Below, piece by piece: positions 6,311 to 9,313 of a DNA stretch of 9,313 nucleotides. This DNA comes from Candidatus Altimarinota bacterium (GTDB taxonomy: Bacteria; Patescibacteriota; Gracilibacteria; RBG-16-42-10). Made by a program: the position numbers and the translations under genes. The DNA lies in the NCBI GenBank assembly GCA_017984655.1, contig JAGNZB010000046.1:1-9313 (forward strand), read 5' to 3'. Each line of letters opens with the position of its first letter. The first letter of the stretch is position 1. Below the pieces are notes generated by a model. That model was given only the letters and a program-made list of their open reading frames with translations, was not told where the DNA came from and did not search any database.

Positions 6311-7540
6311 ATGAAAAAATTCAAGAAATCCACTCACAAGAATGTAAGGAATACAGCAGAGCAGCCTGTTGTAATTGAGGTGAAAAATCTCAGCAAGACT
6401 TTTATTGTACCTACGGAGAAACGAAATACGTTGAAGGATACACTGTTCAATCTTCACCGCCGTAATCCTAAGCGGATATTTAAGGCTTTGGGGGATATCA
6501 GTTTTTCAGTGAAGAAAGGGGAGTTTTTTGGGATTATTGGTCGCAATGGCTCCGGTAAGTCTACACTGTTGAAGATCCTGTCGAAGATTTATAAGGCTGA
6601 TAAGGGGAGTATGATCAAAATTGATGGCCTGATCTCGCCATTTTTGGAATTGGGTGTTGGTTTCAATCCGGAAATGACAGCTCGAGAAAATGTATATCTC
6701 AATGCCTCAATACTGGGATTGCCTAAAGAGGAGATAGATAATAAGTTTGTAAGCATTATAGCCTTTGCTGAATTAGAGGACTTTGTAGATCAAAAATTGA
6801 AGTTTTTTTCTAGTGGTATGCAAGTCCGTCTTGCGTTTGCGGTGGCTATTCAGGCTGACGCCGATATTATTTTATTAGATGAGGTACTAGCTGTAGGTGA
6901 CGCTAGCTTTCAGCAAAAGTGTTTTGATACTTTTAGACAGTTTAAAAAACAGGGGAAAACCATTATTTTTGTATCACATGATTTGGGTTCTGTTCGTCAA
7001 TTCTGTAACCGAGTAATGTACATTAAAGATAGTAAGTTACAGATGATTGGTGATCCTAATGAGGTGGTGGATTACTATTTGTACAAGGATAATGATGAAG
7101 AGAAAGCTATTCCTACGTTGACGAGCGACACTCTCAAACAAAAGCCGATAGTTATTCAACGAGTTGAATTTATTGATAAATTTGGCCACAAAAATAAAAC
7201 GTTTTTGTCTGGCGATCAATTCCTGATTCGGGTTCATTACCAGAAAAATGTGCCTGCTCTAGATGATGTCGTATTGGGAATCGCAATTTATAGTGATACA
7301 GATGTTCATATTTATGGGACAAACACGTCGTTGCGTAGAAAGAAGCTGGAGTTGAAAGGGGAGGGAACTATTGATCTTGTCTGTGATAATTTACCCCTAC
7401 TTCAGGGGAAGTTCTTGGTGACATTGGCGTTCCATCATGTTGATGGCACTGTGTATGATTGGCAGGACAAGCAGTTCACTTTTTATGTGCAGAAAAATAA
7501 CAGTGATGATGGCCTAGTAGCCTTTAATTTTAAGTTTTAG
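6311..7540 (+). CDS. wzt: Polysaccharide ABC transporter ATPase with C-terminal glycan-binding domain (Wzt-like)
   Basis: This 409-residue protein is longer than a bare ABC ATPase. After a basic tail (1-19), the nucleotide-binding domain spans about 20-255. It has Walker A Gly-Arg-Asn-Gly-Ser-Gly-Lys-Ser (77-84), the signature Phe-Ser-Ser-Gly-Met-Gln (166-171), Walker B ending Leu-Leu-Asp-Glu (188-191) and the switch His223 in Val-Ser-His-Asp. The Ser-Ser-Gly-Met signature variant is characteristic of the Wzt/TagH/RfbE subfamily. Residues of about 279-396 form a predicted beta-sandwich ending in Tyr-Asp-Trp and Phe-Thr-Phe-Tyr-Val, resembling the Wzt_C domain that in E. coli O9a binds the finished O-antigen polymer. 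This suggests the exporter selects its substrate and acts after chain synthesis. It energises the permease encoded 5 bases upstream. All catalytic motifs are intact. A 57-base gap follows. Confidence 0.93.
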   Translation: MKKFKKSTHKNVRNTAEQPVVIEVKNLSKTFIVPTEKRNTLKDTLFNLHRRNPKRIFKALGDISFSVKKGEFFGIIGRNGSGKSTLLKILSKIYKADKGSMIKIDGLISPFLELGVGFNPEMTARENVYLNASILGLPKEEIDNKFVSIIAFAELEDFVDQKLKFFSSGMQVRLAFAVAIQADADIILLDEVLAVGDASFQQKCFDTFRQFKKQGKTIIFVSHDLGSVRQFCNRVMYIKDSKLQMIGDPNEVVDYYLYKDNDEEKAIPTLTSDTLKQKPIVIQRVEFIDKFGHKNKTFLSGDQFLIRVHYQKNVPALDDVVLGIAIYSDTDVHIYGTNTSLRRKKLELKGEGTIDLVCDNLPLLQGKFLVTLAFHHVDGTVYDWQDKQFTFYVQKNNSDDGLVAFNFKF

Positions 7541-7597
7541 TGATTCGTTTTGATTTTTCTTGATAGGCAATCAATTACCAAATAATTTGAGACTTGT

Positions 7598-8512
7598 ATG
7601 AAAGCTTTGGTTACTGGCTCTGGAGGTTTTGTGGGAAAGTATCTTGTAGATTACTTGAAGACTCTTGGTTATGAGACTCATGGGATTGAGAGAAGTCAAT
7701 CGTCTCAAAATAATCTTCACATAGGAGATATAACTAATCGGGAATTCGTTGCTTCTGTGATTGAAAAAGTTCGTCCTGACTTAGTATTTCATTTAGCTGC
7801 TTATAGTTTGGTCAAAACAAGCTTTCAAGATCCGACATTGGTTCATAAAGTAAATGTTGAGGGCTCAAGAAACATTTTGGATGCCCTTCAAAGCAAGGTT
7901 CCTCAGGCTCGATTTCTTTATGTTTCCTCAGCTGTGGTTTATGGTATGACCACCAATGATCATCTTAGTGAGATTGACGAGGTGGTTCCCACCTCTCCTT
8001 ATGCACAATCAAGAATAGATACGGAGAAGATGTTGTTACATTATCCTTTACCTTGGATAGTATCTCGCAGTTTTAACCATACGGGACCGGGGCAAGCTGC
8101 GGAATATGTTTTGTCTGATTGGTGTAAACAGGCCGTGGCAATTGAGCTTGGTAAGCAGGAGCCAATTATTAAAGTTGGGAACATTGAATCTGTGCGAGAT
8201 TTTATGGATGTAAGAGACATTGTAAAAATATATCATCTCTTATTAACTACAGGGGTGTCTTATGAAATTTATAATGTTGGTAGTGGTGTAAGATATAGGC
8301 TCGGAGATTTGCTCAATATGATACTTTCATTTATAAATGTACCAGTGCAAGTTGAGGTGGATGGAGCACGTGAAAGATCTCAAGATACTACACTATTGGT
8401 TGCTGATACGACCAAGCTTAATCAGCTCATAGGGGAGCATCAATTACTCCATTCAATTGAGCAAACATTACTGGACATTCTCAGCTACTGGCGAAGTAAG
8501 TTGAGTAGTTAA
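7598..8512 (+). CDS. rmd: GDP-6-deoxy-D-mannose reductase-like (GDP-D-rhamnose synthase)
   Basis: This 304-residue extended short-chain dehydrogenase/reductase has the usual Rmd length. The Rossmann motif is Gly-X-X-Gly-X-X-Gly at 7-13, Asp44 and Ile45 follow the third strand, and Leu-Ala-Ala is at 66-68. The catalytic serine region is Val-Ser-Ser (109-111) with Val-Tyr-Gly (114-116). Blocks typical of Rmd are Ser-Phe-Asn-His-Thr-Gly-Pro-Gly-Gln (158-166), Val-Gly-Asn-Ile (193-196) and Arg-Asp-Phe-Met-Asp-Val-Arg-Asp (200-207). The enzyme would reduce GDP-4-keto-6-deoxy-D-mannose, the product of the neighbouring Gmd, to GDP-D-rhamnose. The oddity is the active site: Tyr135 is followed three residues later by Arg139 instead of the expected Lys. 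Other family members, such as GDP-L-fucose synthase or a 4-epimerase, are less likely given these blocks. The start at 7598 gives a Rossmann strand immediately; only a weak GAGA-like sequence precedes it. The gene may be translated with, or promoted separately from, the exporter genes. Confidence 0.82.
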   Translation: MKALVTGSGGFVGKYLVDYLKTLGYETHGIERSQSSQNNLHIGDITNREFVASVIEKVRPDLVFHLAAYSLVKTSFQDPTLVHKVNVEGSRNILDALQSKVPQARFLYVSSAVVYGMTTNDHLSEIDEVVPTSPYAQSRIDTEKMLLHYPLPWIVSRSFNHTGPGQAAEYVLSDWCKQAVAIELGKQEPIIKVGNIESVRDFMDVRDIVKIYHLLLTTGVSYEIYNVGSGVRYRLGDLLNMILSFINVPVQVEVDGARERSQDTTLLVADTTKLNQLIGEHQLLHSIEQTLLDILSYWRSKLSS

Positions 8513-8536
8513 CCTTATAGCAATTGTATATAGTAT

Positions 8537-9313
8537 ATGAAAAAAAAGGCTCTCATTACAGGTATTACCGGTCAAGATGGTTCATATCTGACTGAGTTCC
8601 TTTTGGAAAAAGGATATGAGGTACATGGTGTCATCAGAAGAACGAGTACCATAACTACTAGTAGAATTGATCATTTATATTCTGATCCTGCGATTTATAA
8701 TGTGAATTTGTTTCTCCATTATGGAGATTTAAGCGATAGTAGTAATTTATCGAGATTATTGGCTAAGTTACAACCAGAGGAGATTTATCATTTAGGTGCT
8801 CAGAGTCATGTTCGGGTGAGTTTTGATATTCCAGAGTATACAGCTGATGTGGTTGGGCTTGGTACTTTGCGTATTTTGGATGCGATTCGTGAAAATGGGT
8901 TGCGTTCAAAGTTTTATCAGGCTTCTTCTTCAGAAATGTATGGAAAGGTTCAAGAAATTCCCCAGAAGGAAACTACGCCTTTTTATCCTCGATCGCCTTA
9001 TGCTTGCGCTAAGTTGTACGGATATTGGATTACAAAGAATTATCGAGAGAGTTATAATATGTTTGCCTGCAATGGAATTTTGTTTAATCATGAATCAGAG
9101 CGACGGGGGGAGACATTTGTGACTAGGAAGATTACTCGTGGATTGGCAAGAATAAAGGCTGGTTTGGACAAAAAACTCTATTTGGGCAACTTGAGTAGTA
9201 TTCGAGATTGGGGGCATGCTCAAGATTATATTGAGGCGATGTGGCTGATGCTACAACAGCCTGAGGCTGATGATTATGTGGTTGCAACCGGAGAAACTCA
9301 TACAGTACGTGAA
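8537..9313 (+). CDS. gmd: GDP-mannose 4,6-dehydratase, N-terminal part
   Basis: The frame from ATG 8537 runs to the window edge without a stop, giving the first 259 residues of a protein usually 320-370 long. It is the most clearly recognised gene here. Motifs are Gly-Ile-Thr-Gly-Gln-Asp-Gly (9-15), Arg34-Arg35, Tyr-Gly-Asp-Leu (62-65), Leu-Gly-Ala-Gln-Ser-His-Val (86-92), the catalytic Ser-Ser-Ser-Glu (130-133), Tyr155 and Lys159 in Ser-Pro-Tyr-Ala-Cys-Ala-Lys, Asn-His-Glu-Ser (184-187), and Arg-Asp-Trp-Gly-His-Ala (223-228). Gmd uses bound NADP to convert GDP-D-mannose to GDP-4-keto-6-deoxy-D-mannose, the shared precursor of GDP-D-rhamnose, GDP-L-fucose and GDP-perosamine. The neighbouring reductase points to the D-rhamnose branch. 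The active site is intact, unlike that of the Rmd-like neighbour. The gene starts 24 bases after the rmd stop, has no Shine-Dalgarno sequence, and opens with ATG followed by eight A residues. Local base composition is more A/T-rich than in the upstream genes. Confidence 0.96.
   Translation, partial: MKKKALITGITGQDGSYLTEFLLEKGYEVHGVIRRTSTITTSRIDHLYSDPAIYNVNLFLHYGDLSDSSNLSRLLAKLQPEEIYHLGAQSHVRVSFDIPEYTADVVGLGTLRILDAIRENGLRSKFYQASSSEMYGKVQEIPQKETTPFYPRSPYACAKLYGYWITKNYRESYNMFACNGILFNHESERRGETFVTRKITRGLARIKAGLDKKLYLGNLSSIRDWGHAQDYIEAMWLMLQQPEADDYVVATGETHTVRE

Noticed and set aside
7560..7574. Hairpin TTGAT-AGGCA-ATCAA between wzt and rmd as a terminator
   Set aside because: The stem is only five A/T-rich base pairs and no T-run follows, so termination is unlikely.
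7560..7588. Promoter TTGATA with AATAAT or TAATTT upstream of rmd
   Set aside because: The spacers are 15 or 17 bases, but the better -10 has the poor 15-base spacer and the 17-base one matches weakly; either would leave almost no leader before the ATG at 7598.
8527..8534. TATATA/TATAGT as a -10 box in front of gmd
   Set aside because: No -35-like hexamer lies at the right distance, and the box is only a few bases from the ATG; A/T-rich sequence makes chance matches likely.
8823..9122. Open frame of 99 codons on the + strand
   Set aside because: It is an alternative frame of gmd, whose own frame is open to the edge and has every family motif.
1..9313. Alternative genetic code with TGA read as an amino acid, as in some Patescibacteria
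   Set aside because: TGA ends several genes at sites where the family length is complete (for example 1549 and 4338), and no conserved domain is interrupted by an in-frame TGA.
1..9313. CRISPR arrays, tRNA or rRNA genes, insertion sequences, defence genes
   Set aside because: No direct repeat array, RNA gene pattern, transposase or defence-type domain was seen; coding sequence accounts for nearly the whole window.

Overview
The window is a tightly packed, nine-gene cell-surface glycan locus, all on the + strand, with both edge genes cut off. The genes are separated by 1 to 103 bases or overlap, so most are probably co-transcribed. The organism is bacterial and uses TGA as a stop. The pairing of a dolichol-phosphate-mannose-synthase-like GT2 with a DUF2304 protein, flanked by GT-C-type membrane proteins, resembles loci of Patescibacteria (candidate phyla radiation) and of some Actinobacteria and Firmicutes. 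Moderate GC, T/G-rich coding strands and weak Shine-Dalgarno signals make Patescibacteria my best guess. There is no marker gene, so this is an inference and not an assignment.

Region 1 (1-3237) looks like an extracytoplasmic glycosylation cassette. It holds the C-terminal part of a PMT/ArnT-like GT-C membrane protein, a GT2 polyprenyl-phosphate glycosyltransferase, a small three-helix DUF2304 protein, and a second polytopic protein resembling WsfD-type hexose transferases. The expected logic is that the GT2 charges a lipid phosphate with a hexose in the cytoplasm, and after flipping the GT-C enzymes use this lipid-linked sugar outside the membrane.

Region 2 (3244-5557) encodes two GT4-family glycosyltransferases that probably build the glycan backbone in the cytoplasm. 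The 103-base gap between them is the longest non-coding stretch in the window and carries a good sigma70-type promoter candidate.

Region 3 (5544-7540) encodes an ABC-2 polysaccharide exporter: the permease (Wzm-like) and an ATPase (Wzt-like) with a C-terminal domain of the type that recognises the sugar polymer before export.

Region 4 (7598-9313) encodes a GDP-6-deoxy-D-mannose reductase (Rmd-like) and the first 259 residues of GDP-mannose 4,6-dehydratase (Gmd). Together these convert GDP-mannose to GDP-D-rhamnose. The whole resembles the ABC-exported D-rhamnan loci known from Pseudomonas aeruginosa (common polysaccharide antigen: rmd, gmd, wzm, wzt and GT genes), but joined to a lipid-phosphate-sugar cassette. 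The main oddities are an Arg in place of the catalytic Lys of the Rmd-like enzyme, the poor ribosome binding sites, and falling GC content toward the 3' end. No RNA gene, mobile element, CRISPR array or clear terminator was seen.
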